Origin: Streptomyces sp. HUAS CB01
Lineage (GTDB): Bacteria > Actinomycetota > Actinomycetes > Streptomycetales > Streptomycetaceae
Direction of reading: 5' to 3'
Length of the DNA: 64,000 nucleotides
Assembly (NCBI RefSeq): GCF_030406905.1
Contig: NZ_CP129137.1
Span: forward strand, 5,104,001 to 5,168,000
In this document: piece after piece, positions 17,059-24,026 of the stretch
How the letters are laid out: each line of letters opens with the position of its first letter
Position numbering within the stretch: position 1 is the first letter of the stretch
The notes under the pieces: model-generated
What the model was told of the DNA's origin: nothing
Database searches by the model: none
The model's input: only the letters and a program-made list of their open reading frames with translations
Translations under genes and position numbers: made by a program

Positions 17059-17112
17059 ATGACCCCGCACCACCCAGCACCGGCCCGTCGGCCCCGAGGA
17101 GCCGCGCGATGA
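17059..17112 (+). CDS. Possible 17-codon coupling ORF
   Basis: ATG 17059 has a strong ribosome site (CGAGGAGA about 10 nt upstream). The ORF reads MTPHHPAPARRPRGAAR and its stop overlaps the epimerase ATG as ATGA at 17109-17112. The epimerase itself has GAGGAGCCGCGCG in front. The little ORF may simply load ribosomes for the downstream gene, or be chance. Pro/Arg-rich, no domain. Confidence 0.35.
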   Translation: MTPHHPAPARRPRGAAR

Positions 17113-18080
17113 GGGTGCTGCTGCTTGGAGCAAACGGATTCCTCGGCCGGTTCGTCGCCGATCGGCTGCTGGCCGACCCGGCGGTGCATCTGACCGCGCT
17201 GGGGCGCGGCGACGACGCCGACGTACGGTTCGACCTCGCGGGCGGCAGCCCGGGGGCGCTGACCCGGTTCCTGGACGCCGTCCACCCGGGAGTCGTGATC
17301 AACTGCGCGGGTGCCACCCGCGGGGGCGCCCGCGACCTCACCCGGCACAACACCGTGGCCGTCGCCACCGTCTGCGAGGCCATGCGCCGCAGCGGCTGCG
17401 ACGCCCGGCTCGTCCAGCTCGGCTGCGCCTCCGAGTACGGGCCCTCGCAGCCCGGTTCCTCGACCGCCGAGGACGCCGTGCCGCGGCCCGGCGGCCCGTA
17501 CGGGGTGTCGAAGCTCGCCGCGACCGAGCTGGTCCTCGGGTCCGGACTGGACGCCGTCGTCCTGCGGGTCTTCTCGCCCGTCGGCCCCGGCACCCCGGCC
17601 GGCTCACCGCTCGGCCGGCTGGCCGAGGCCATGCGCCGGGCCATGCAGGCCGGTGACGGGGAGCTCAAGCTCAGCGGGCTCGGCGTCCAGCGCGACTTCG
17701 TCGATGTGCGGGACGTGGCGCGCGCCGTGCACGCCGCCTCGCTCTCCGCCGCGCAGGGTGTCGTCAACATCGGCACCGGCCGTGCGGTGCGGCTGCGCGA
17801 CGCCGCAGCCGTGCTCGCCCGGGTCGCCGGGTACGCGGGCGCGCTGCACGAGCTGGACGGCCCGCCGCACCGCCCCGGTCACCCCGTCATCGGCGCCCCC
17901 CGGGGCCCCGAGTCCGTCCCGGAACAGCTGGGTGCCACGCCCTACCCCTACCCCGACGGCTGCGGCAGCTGGCAGCAGGCGGACGTACGAACCGCCCGCG
18001 ACCGGCTGGGCTGGCGGCCGCGGATCAACCTGGAGGAGTCCCTCGCGGACATCTGGATGGAGGCGGCATGCCGCATCTGA
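17109..18080 (+). CDS. NAD(P)-dependent epimerase/dehydratase (extended SDR)
   Basis: A 323-aa extended short-chain dehydrogenase. The nucleotide-binding motif GANGFLG is at residues 7-13, the active-site pair YGVSK at 131-135 (Tyr131, Lys135) with Ser/Cys in LGCASEYGP upstream, and substrate-domain motifs RDFVDVRDVARAV and VVNIGTGRAVRLRDAA follow, as in UDP-hexose 4-epimerases. ATG 17109 overlaps the stop of a 17-codon ORF. Its 3' end overlaps the spherulin-4 gene by 13 bp. In a Pel-like context a UDP-GlcNAc/UDP-GalNAc 4-epimerase (GalE/PelX-like) would supply GalNAc donor; this is inference from the neighbours, and other nucleotide-sugar reactions are equally possible from sequence alone. 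Confidence 0.88.
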   Translation: MRVLLLGANGFLGRFVADRLLADPAVHLTALGRGDDADVRFDLAGGSPGALTRFLDAVHPGVVINCAGATRGGARDLTRHNTVAVATVCEAMRRSGCDARLVQLGCASEYGPSQPGSSTAEDAVPRPGGPYGVSKLAATELVLGSGLDAVVLRVFSPVGPGTPAGSPLGRLAEAMRRAMQAGDGELKLSGLGVQRDFVDVRDVARAVHAASLSAAQGVVNIGTGRAVRLRDAAAVLARVAGYAGALHELDGPPHRPGHPVIGAPRGPESVPEQLGATPYPYPDGCGSWQQADVRTARDRLGWRPRINLEESLADIWMEAACRI

Positions 18081-18823
18081 TCAGCACGGACCGCGCACTC
18101 TCCGCCACGGGCGCCGACCGGCTCGGTTTCGGTGTCCCGGGCTATGCCCACCCCTTGGTCGCCCCGGTCGAATGGGCCGAGCTGACCAGACCGGGCACCC
18201 CGCTGCACTGGGCCGTCCTGAACGTCTCGGACGGCCCGGGCAGCAGACCCGACCCGCACTGCCTGGAGGCTGCGGGCAAACTCACCAACGCCGGAGTCCG
18301 GGTGCTGGGCCGCATCGACCTCGGCCACGGCACCCGGACGTTCGGAGAGATCGTCTCCGACGCCCATCGCTACCTCGACTGGTACAAGGTCGGCGGGTTC
18401 CTGCTGGACCGCTGCCCGGTCGAGGAGTCGGACCTGCCCCCGGTGCGCCGGGCGACGGCCACGCTGCAGACCGTTCTCGACGGCGGGCACATCGTCCTGG
18501 GCCACGGCGAGCACCCCCATCCCGGCTATGCGGAGGTGGCCGACCAGCTCGTCACCTTCTCGGGGGCCTGGACCGACTACCGCTGGTCGCAGGTGGCGGA
18601 GTGGACGGCCGACCATCCGCCCGAGCGCTTCGTGCACTTCGTGCACGGGGTGCCCCGGACGCATCTGGACGAGGCGATGAGGATCGCCCGCTGGCAGGGC
18701 GCGGGAACGATCTTCTTCACCGACCGTTCGGACTCGGGGCGGGGGCAGAACGGGGCATTCCACTCGTTGCCCGGCTACTGGGACGAAATTGTCTCGCGGA
18801 TTGGACCGGGTGTCTCGGAATGA
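18068..18823 (+). CDS. Spherulin-4 family protein (GH135-like TIM barrel)
   Basis: A 251-aa single-domain protein. Barrel strands can be followed: GFGVPGYAHP, HWAVLNVSDGPG, VRVLGRIDLGHGTR, VGGFLLDRC, GHIVLGHGEHP, LVTFSGAW, RFVHFVHGVP and GTIFFTDRSD, the signature layout of spherulin-4/GH135. GH135 enzymes such as fungal Sph3 cleave galactosaminogalactan, a polymer chemically close to Pel. Two oddities: no signal peptide (starts MPHLISTDRAL), and the acidic pair expected after strand 4 is D114-R115 instead of Asp-Glu, while the strand-6 position often acidic is S165. It may be cytosolic and non-catalytic, or act with altered chemistry. It ends the operon, overlapping the epimerase gene. Confidence 0.82.
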   Translation: MPHLISTDRALSATGADRLGFGVPGYAHPLVAPVEWAELTRPGTPLHWAVLNVSDGPGSRPDPHCLEAAGKLTNAGVRVLGRIDLGHGTRTFGEIVSDAHRYLDWYKVGGFLLDRCPVEESDLPPVRRATATLQTVLDGGHIVLGHGEHPHPGYAEVADQLVTFSGAWTDYRWSQVAEWTADHPPERFVHFVHGVPRTHLDEAMRIARWQGAGTIFFTDRSDSGRGQNGAFHSLPGYWDEIVSRIGPGVSE

Positions 18824-18889
18824 GAAGGCGCGTGGCACTGTTACAGCCAGAACAACCGTACTGACGCAACCACCAACGACGGAGTCCCC

Positions 18890-20068
18890 GTGTCGCTGCC
18901 ACCCCTGGTCGAGCCGGCTGCCGAGCTCACCGTAGACGAGGTCCGCAGGTACTCCCGCCACCTGATCATCCCGGATGTCGGGATGGACGGGCAGAAGCGG
19001 CTGAAGAACGCCAAGGTGCTCTGTGTGGGCGCCGGTGGCCTCGGCTCGCCGGCGCTGATGTACCTGGCGGCGGCCGGTGTCGGCACCCTCGGCATCGTGG
19101 AGTTCGACGAGGTCGACGAGTCGAACCTGCAGCGTCAGATCATCCACAGCCAGTCGGACATCGGCCGCTCCAAGGCCGAGTCCGCGCGGGACAGCGTCAA
19201 GGGCATCAACCCGTATGTGAACGTGGTCCTTCACGAAGAGCGGCTCGAGGCCGAGAACGTGATGGACATCTTCAGCCAGTACGACCTCATCGTCGACGGC
19301 ACGGACAACTTCGCCACCCGGTACCTGGTGAACGACGCGTGCGTGCTGCTCGACAAGCCGTACGTCTGGGGGTCGATCTACCGCTTCGACGGCCAGGCCT
19401 CGGTGTTCTGGTCCGAGCACGGTCCCTGCTACCGCTGCCTCTACCCAGAGCCCCCGCCGCCCGGCATGGTGCCCTCCTGCGCGGAGGGCGGCGTGCTGGG
19501 CGTGCTCTGCGCGTCCATCGGCTCCATCCAGGTCAACGAGGCCATCAAGCTGCTTGCGGGCATCGGCGAGCCGCTGGTCGGCCGGCTGATGATCTACGAC
19601 GCCCTGGAGATGCAGTACCGCCAGGTGAAGGTCCGCAAGGACCCGAACTGCGCTGTCTGCGGCGAGAACCCGACCGTCACCGAGCTCATCGACTACGAGG
19701 CCTTCTGCGGCGTCGTGTCCGAGGAGGCCCAGGAGGCGGCGCTCGGCTCCACGATCACTCCGAAGCAGCTCAAGGAGTGGATCGACGAAGGCGAGAACAT
19801 CGACATCATCGACGTCCGCGAGCCGAACGAGTACGAGATCGTCTCGATCCCCGGCGCGCGTCTCATCCCGAAGAACGAGTTCCTGATGGGCAACGCCCTC
19901 CAGGACCTGCCGCAGGACAGGAAGATCGTCCTGCACTGCAAGACGGGCGTCCGCAGTGCGGAAGTCCTCGCGGTGCTCAAGTCCGCCGGCTTCGCCGACG
20001 CCGTGCACGTGGGCGGAGGCGTGATCGGCTGGGTCAACCAGATCGAGCCGGAGAAGCCGGTCTACTAG
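18890..20068 (+). CDS. moeZ: MoeZ, adenylyltransferase/sulfurtransferase
   Basis: A 392-aa fusion of a MoeB/ThiF-type E1 domain and a C-terminal rhodanese domain. The E1 part has the GAGGLGSPALMYL ATP site near residue 47, zinc CxxC pairs (CYRCLYPE and NCAVCG) and VPSCAEGGVLGVLC. The rhodanese part begins about residue 285 (IDIIDVREPNEY) and carries the active-site loop HCKTGVRS with persulfide Cys. MoeZ activates sulfur-carrier proteins (MoaD, ThiS, CysO and secondary-metabolite carriers) by adenylation and sulfur transfer. GTG 18890 has GGAG 7 nt upstream. MoaE, its downstream partner in molybdopterin synthesis, is encoded at 53033. It lies downstream of the spherulin-4 gene by 66 bp, possibly with its own promoter. 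Confidence 0.96.
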   Translation: MSLPPLVEPAAELTVDEVRRYSRHLIIPDVGMDGQKRLKNAKVLCVGAGGLGSPALMYLAAAGVGTLGIVEFDEVDESNLQRQIIHSQSDIGRSKAESARDSVKGINPYVNVVLHEERLEAENVMDIFSQYDLIVDGTDNFATRYLVNDACVLLDKPYVWGSIYRFDGQASVFWSEHGPCYRCLYPEPPPPGMVPSCAEGGVLGVLCASIGSIQVNEAIKLLAGIGEPLVGRLMIYDALEMQYRQVKVRKDPNCAVCGENPTVTELIDYEAFCGVVSEEAQEAALGSTITPKQLKEWIDEGENIDIIDVREPNEYEIVSIPGARLIPKNEFLMGNALQDLPQDRKIVLHCKTGVRSAEVLAVLKSAGFADAVHVGGGVIGWVNQIEPEKPVY

Positions 20069-20072
20069 CCGG

Positions 20073-20223
20073 GTTGCGAAAGTCCTCCTGGCGCGCGACG
20101 CCTGGCACGCTCGCTGCGTTGTCGGAGTCATCCAGGTTCGTTCAGTACGAGGATGATCCTCCGTCTTGCGATCGCACGCACCAGACGCCGCAGACCCCGC
20201 CCTGCGGGCGGAACTTTCGCAAC
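20073..20223. repeat. 151-bp element bounded by inverted repeats
   Basis: GTTGCGAAAGT at 20073-20083 reappears as its complement ACTTTCGCAAC at 20213-20223; with flanking bases the arms extend to about 16 bp with two mismatches. The inside is unlike neighbouring coding DNA and contains GAGGATGATCCTC, itself palindromic. It starts 5 bp after the moeZ stop. I recall similar intergenic sequences dispersed in Streptomyces genomes; it could be a MITE-like or REP-like element. No coding potential is evident. Confidence 0.55.
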
Positions 20224-20250
20224 ACGGCCTGGACCCGAGCTCCGGAGCAG

Positions 20251-20274
20251 GGGCCGGCCCGGAAGGGCCGGCCC
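20251..20274. terminator. GC-rich hairpin after moeZ
   Basis: GGGCCGGCCC, GGAA, GGGCCGGCCC: a 10-bp stem with a tetraloop, which could end moeZ or the convergent peptidase transcript. The rest of 20275-20524 is GC-rich spacer with imperfect direct repeats (GGTGCCGGACCCCTGTGC-like at about 20366 and 20430) and no gene that I can support. Confidence 0.5.
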
Positions 20275-20524
20275 TTCCGCATGCGTCGACCGGGTGCACG
20301 GGCTACCGGCGACGGTGCGTGTGCGGGCGAGCGCGCAGGGCCGACCCCGTCTCGCGTGCGGGCGGTGCCGGACCCCTGTGCGTGGTCCTGGCGGCACTGG
20401 CTCGCTCGCGCGTGCCCCGGCGGTACCGGGCCCCTGTGCCTGCCCCGGCCGGCGCGCGGGGTGCGAAGGGCGCGCCCGGAGCGGGCCCGGGGCGGGAGGA
20501 CGTGCCCGGCGCGGGGCCGGGGGC

Positions 20525-22066
20525 CTAGCCGCAGGTCCTGCCGTCCTCCGGGACCTCGCCGTCCAGCAGATAGCCGTCCACGATCCCCGTCACGCACCCG
20601 TTCGACGGGGTGTAGCCGCCATGGCCCTCGCCCTTGTTGGTGAGCAGGATGCCGACGCCCTCGCCCAGTTCGTCCGCCATCCGCCGAGCACCCTCGTAGG
20701 GCGTCGCCGGGTCGCCGGTCGTGCCCACGACCAGGATCGGGCCCGCGCCCTTCGCGCTCGTCTCCGGTGTCTCGTGCTCACCGGGGACCGGCCAGTCCGC
20801 ACACCACCCCGCCGTGTCCCAGGCCAGGAACGGGCCGAACACGGGGGATATCCGCTCGAACTCCGGCAGCAGGGCCTTCGCCTCGGCCGGTGCCGGACGC
20901 TGCTTGGCGTCCACGCACGAGATCGCGCGCTGCGAGTGGCTCTGCGTGCCGTAACTGCCGTCCGGTTCACGGTCGTTGTAGGAGTCGGCCAGGGCCAGCA
21001 GCTTCGTCCCGCGGCCGCGCTCCTCCGCCTCCTCCAGGGCCGCCGTGAGATCGGGCCACATGCTCTGCGCGTACAGGGGCAGCACGATCCCGGTGAGCGC
21101 GAGGCTCTGGTTCAGCTCGCGGCCGTCGCTCGCCGGCAGCGGCTTCCTGTCGATCCGCTCCAGCAGCGCCGCTATCCGTGCGGTGCCCCGCTTCGGGTCC
21201 TCGCCCCTGCTCGCGAGGTAGTTGTCCAGGGCGCGCTGGAAGCCGGTCGTCTGGTTGCGGGCGTGTCCCACCGCGTCCGCCGTCGGGTCGACCACGGCGT
21301 CGAGCACCGTCCGTCCCACGTTCTTCGGGAAGAGATGGGCGTATGTCCCGCCGAGCTGGGTGCCGTACGAGATGCCGAAGTAGTTGAGCTTGCGGTCGCC
21401 CAGGACATGACGGACGAGATCCATGTCCCGTGCGGCGTTCGCCGTGCCCACATGGGCGAGGAGCTCCCCCGCGCGGCGCTGGCAGCCCTGGCCGAAGTCC
21501 CTGGCGTCCGCGAAATAGGCCGCTTCCTCGGCGGCGGTGTCGGGAGTGAGGTCGACGCGGTCGGCGGCCTCCTCCGTGCGCGCGTCGTCACGGCAGACGA
21601 CGCCCGAGCTCTCCGACACCCCGCGGGGATCGAAACCGACCAGGTCGTACCGGGAGTTGAGCTTCTCGTACTCCACGGACGCACGGGGCAGCAGATCGAT
21701 GCCGGACACCCCGGGGCCGCCGAAGTTGAACAGCAGTGAGCCCAGGCGTCGGTCCTCGTCCCGCGCCGGGCGGCGGATCAGCGCGACCGAGATCGTCCTG
21801 CCCTCCGGGGCGCCGTAGTCGAGCGGGACCTTCACCGACGCGCAGGTCCAGCCCTCCGCGTCCGCGCAGGACCGCCACCGCGGACGCTGCTCCGTGAGCG
21901 CGGCGGGAAGCCCCTGGGCGGCGTCGCCCTGCTTCACCGGGAGGGAGGCCGCGGGCCGGCCCTTGCCGTCCGCCTCTCCGCCACCACCCGCGTCACAGGC
22001 CGCGAGCGCCCCGCCGGCAAGCGCCAGCGCCACGGCCGCCGCGGCCGACCTCGTACGCAAAGACAT
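20525..22066 (-). CDS. Secreted lipoprotein peptidase, Tap-like alpha/beta hydrolase (S33)
   Basis: A 513-aa exported protein. The N-terminus MSLRTRSAAAAVALALAGG leads to a lipobox ALAACD, so a lipid-anchored mature protein starting at Cys25 is expected. The hydrolase core has LLFNFGGPGVSGIDLL (oxyanion), FDPRGVSESSGV, the nucleophile region YFGISYGTQLGGTYA (Ser in G-I-S-Y-G), the C-terminal TAP-like domain with LVVGTTGDPATPYEGARRMA (Asp), and the catalytic His in GEGHGGYTPSNGC. This is the Streptomyces tripeptidyl-aminopeptidase/SlpD-SlpE pattern. ATG 22066 is chosen for the signal peptide. The probable role is trimming extracellular peptides. It is a tandem paralogue of the next upstream gene, about 115 bp away. 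Confidence 0.92.
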   Translation of the reverse strand: MSLRTRSAAAAVALALAGGALAACDAGGGGEADGKGRPAASLPVKQGDAAQGLPAALTEQRPRWRSCADAEGWTCASVKVPLDYGAPEGRTISVALIRRPARDEDRRLGSLLFNFGGPGVSGIDLLPRASVEYEKLNSRYDLVGFDPRGVSESSGVVCRDDARTEEAADRVDLTPDTAAEEAAYFADARDFGQGCQRRAGELLAHVGTANAARDMDLVRHVLGDRKLNYFGISYGTQLGGTYAHLFPKNVGRTVLDAVVDPTADAVGHARNQTTGFQRALDNYLASRGEDPKRGTARIAALLERIDRKPLPASDGRELNQSLALTGIVLPLYAQSMWPDLTAALEEAEERGRGTKLLALADSYNDREPDGSYGTQSHSQRAISCVDAKQRPAPAEAKALLPEFERISPVFGPFLAWDTAGWCADWPVPGEHETPETSAKGAGPILVVGTTGDPATPYEGARRMADELGEGVGILLTNKGEGHGGYTPSNGCVTGIVDGYLLDGEVPEDGRTCG

Positions 22067-22181
22067 CACTGCCCCCCGTGCATCGCCCTGTCCCGTCCAC
22101 TGCTGCGCCATCCTAGGCGCCGTCACTGACAGTGACGGTGGGAACCCGTGCCGGGCCGGCGGGGGCGCATCCGGCCGCCCG

Positions 22182-23936
22182 TCAGCGGCAGACGGTGCCG
22201 GAGGCCGGGACCTTCCCGTCCAGCAGGTACTGGTCCACCGCACTCGCCACGCACTTGCTGCCGCTGTTGTAGGCGCCGTGGCCCTCGCCCTCGTACGTCA
22301 GCTCGACCCCCACGCCCTTGCCGAGCGCCTGGACCATGGCCCGGGCGCCCTCGTACGGGGTCGCCGGGTCGCCGGTGTTGCCGATGACGAGGATGGGGGC
22401 CGCGCCGGTGGCGCTGACGTCGGGTGTCTCCCACTGTCCGGGCACCGGCCAGTGGTTGCAGCCCATCAGGCCCCAGCCGAGGTAGTCGCCGAAGATCGGC
22501 GAGGCCTCGCGGAACTCGGGGAGCCGCGCCTTCGTCTGCTCCATCGAGTACCGCTCCTTGAAGTCCACGCAGTTGATGGCCGCGTTGGCCGCCTGGAGGT
22601 TGCTGTACTGCCCCTCCCTGTTGCGGCCGTTCATCGCGTCGGACAGCGCGAGCAGCAGCGAGCCGTCGCCCCCGTCCGCCTCGTCGAGCCCCTGCTCCAG
22701 CAGCGGCCAGTACTCCTTGGAGTAGAGGGCCTGGGCGATGCCGTTGGTCGCCTGGGTCTGGGTGAGCTCGCGGTCGCCGATGCCGGGGATCGGCTTCTTC
22801 TCCAGCCGGTTCTGGAGGTCGATCACGAACTGCTGGATCTCCTCCGGCGTGCTGCCCGGGAGCTGGCAGGCGTCCCCCCGCGCGACGCAGTCCTTCGCGA
22901 AGTTGGTGAACGCCAGCTGGAAGCCCCTGGCCTGGCCGAGGGAGCCCTCCACCGCGGTGCTGGTCGGGTCGACGACGGCGTCGAAGACCGCCCGTCCGAC
23001 GTTCTCCGGGAAGAGGTGGGCGTAGACGCCGCCGAGCTCCGTCCCGTAGGAGATGCCGAAGTAGTGGAGCTTGTCGTCGCCGAGGACCTGGCGCATCAGG
23101 TCCATGTCCCGTGCGGCGTTGGCGGTGCCGACGTGGGGGAGGTCCGGACCGGAGTTCTCCTCGCACGCGGAGTCGTACCGGTTCAGGTTGTCGCTGTACG
23201 TCTTCTCCTCGGCACTGTCGTCCGGGGTGGCGTCCTGGGCGTAGTACTGGTCCAGCTCCGGGTCGTCGAGGCATTCGACGGGCTGGCTGCGGCCGACGCC
23301 CCGTGGGTCGAAGCTCACCAGGTCGTAGCGGGCGCGCAGCCGCTCGAAGTCCTGTGCCGCAGCGGGCAGCGTGCTGACGCCGGAGCCGCCGGGGCCGCCG
23401 AAGTTGAAGATCAGCGAACCGATCCGGCCGGCCTGGTCACGGGCCTTCGCCCGGATGAGGGCCAGTTCGATGGTCTCGCCGTCCGGCTTCGCCCAGTCGC
23501 GCGGGACCTCCATGAAGGAGCACTCCCACGTGGTGCCGCCGGGCAGCGGCGACGGAGCGGCGCCGCCGCCCTCGGCCTCCGAGGGGGCCGGACAGGGCTT
23601 CCAGTCGAGGCTCTGGCTGCCGAGGTCCCGGTCGCGCTGCTCCCCGCTGCCGTTCCCGCCGCCGCCGTCGCCGTCGGAGCAGCCGGCGGTGACGAGGAGC
23701 AGGGTGGCGGTCGCGGCGGCGAGCAGGGTGCCGGCACGCCGTGCGGCGCCGCTGTGGCGGCCGGGGACCTCGGTGCGGAAGGTCCCGGACGCGGGGGGCC
23801 CGGCACCGTCCCGTACGGCGTCGTCCGTACCGGGCGCCGGGCCGTGCCCCTCCGGCGGGCCGGGGGCGTCGCTGTCCCGGCCGTCGCCGCCGGGGTCGGG
23901 GCCGGCGCCGGGGCGGCCGGTGGGGGAGGTCGGCAT
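22182..23936 (-). CDS. Secreted lipoprotein peptidase, Tap-like paralogue (S33)
   Basis: A 584-aa paralogue of the following gene. After a Gly/Pro-rich N-terminal stretch of about 55 residues comes a basic-hydrophobic signal (HSGAARRAGTLLAAATATLL) and a lipobox VTAGCS, so it is probably a lipoprotein. The long N-terminus before the signal is odd; an internal start would be more normal but I see no good ATG/GTG, so ATG 23936 stands. Core motifs: LIFNFGGPGGSGVSTLP, FDPRGVGRSQPVEC, YFGISYGTELGGVYA, LVIGNTGDPATPYEGAR and GEGHGAYNSGSKC, giving a complete Ser-Asp-His triad. Conserved Cys pairs suggest disulphides. The role is probably extracellular amino- or tripeptidyl-peptidase. Confidence 0.9.
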   Translation of the reverse strand: MPTSPTGRPGAGPDPGGDGRDSDAPGPPEGHGPAPGTDDAVRDGAGPPASGTFRTEVPGRHSGAARRAGTLLAAATATLLLVTAGCSDGDGGGGNGSGEQRDRDLGSQSLDWKPCPAPSEAEGGGAAPSPLPGGTTWECSFMEVPRDWAKPDGETIELALIRAKARDQAGRIGSLIFNFGGPGGSGVSTLPAAAQDFERLRARYDLVSFDPRGVGRSQPVECLDDPELDQYYAQDATPDDSAEEKTYSDNLNRYDSACEENSGPDLPHVGTANAARDMDLMRQVLGDDKLHYFGISYGTELGGVYAHLFPENVGRAVFDAVVDPTSTAVEGSLGQARGFQLAFTNFAKDCVARGDACQLPGSTPEEIQQFVIDLQNRLEKKPIPGIGDRELTQTQATNGIAQALYSKEYWPLLEQGLDEADGGDGSLLLALSDAMNGRNREGQYSNLQAANAAINCVDFKERYSMEQTKARLPEFREASPIFGDYLGWGLMGCNHWPVPGQWETPDVSATGAAPILVIGNTGDPATPYEGARAMVQALGKGVGVELTYEGEGHGAYNSGSKCVASAVDQYLLDGKVPASGTVCR

Positions 23937-24026
23937 GACCCCATCCTGCGGCCCCGCGCGGAGCTCCGCCTGTCGGCGGCGGCCGCCCGACGGGGCCGCG
24001 GTCCGGTCCCGCCCGGTCCGTACGAC

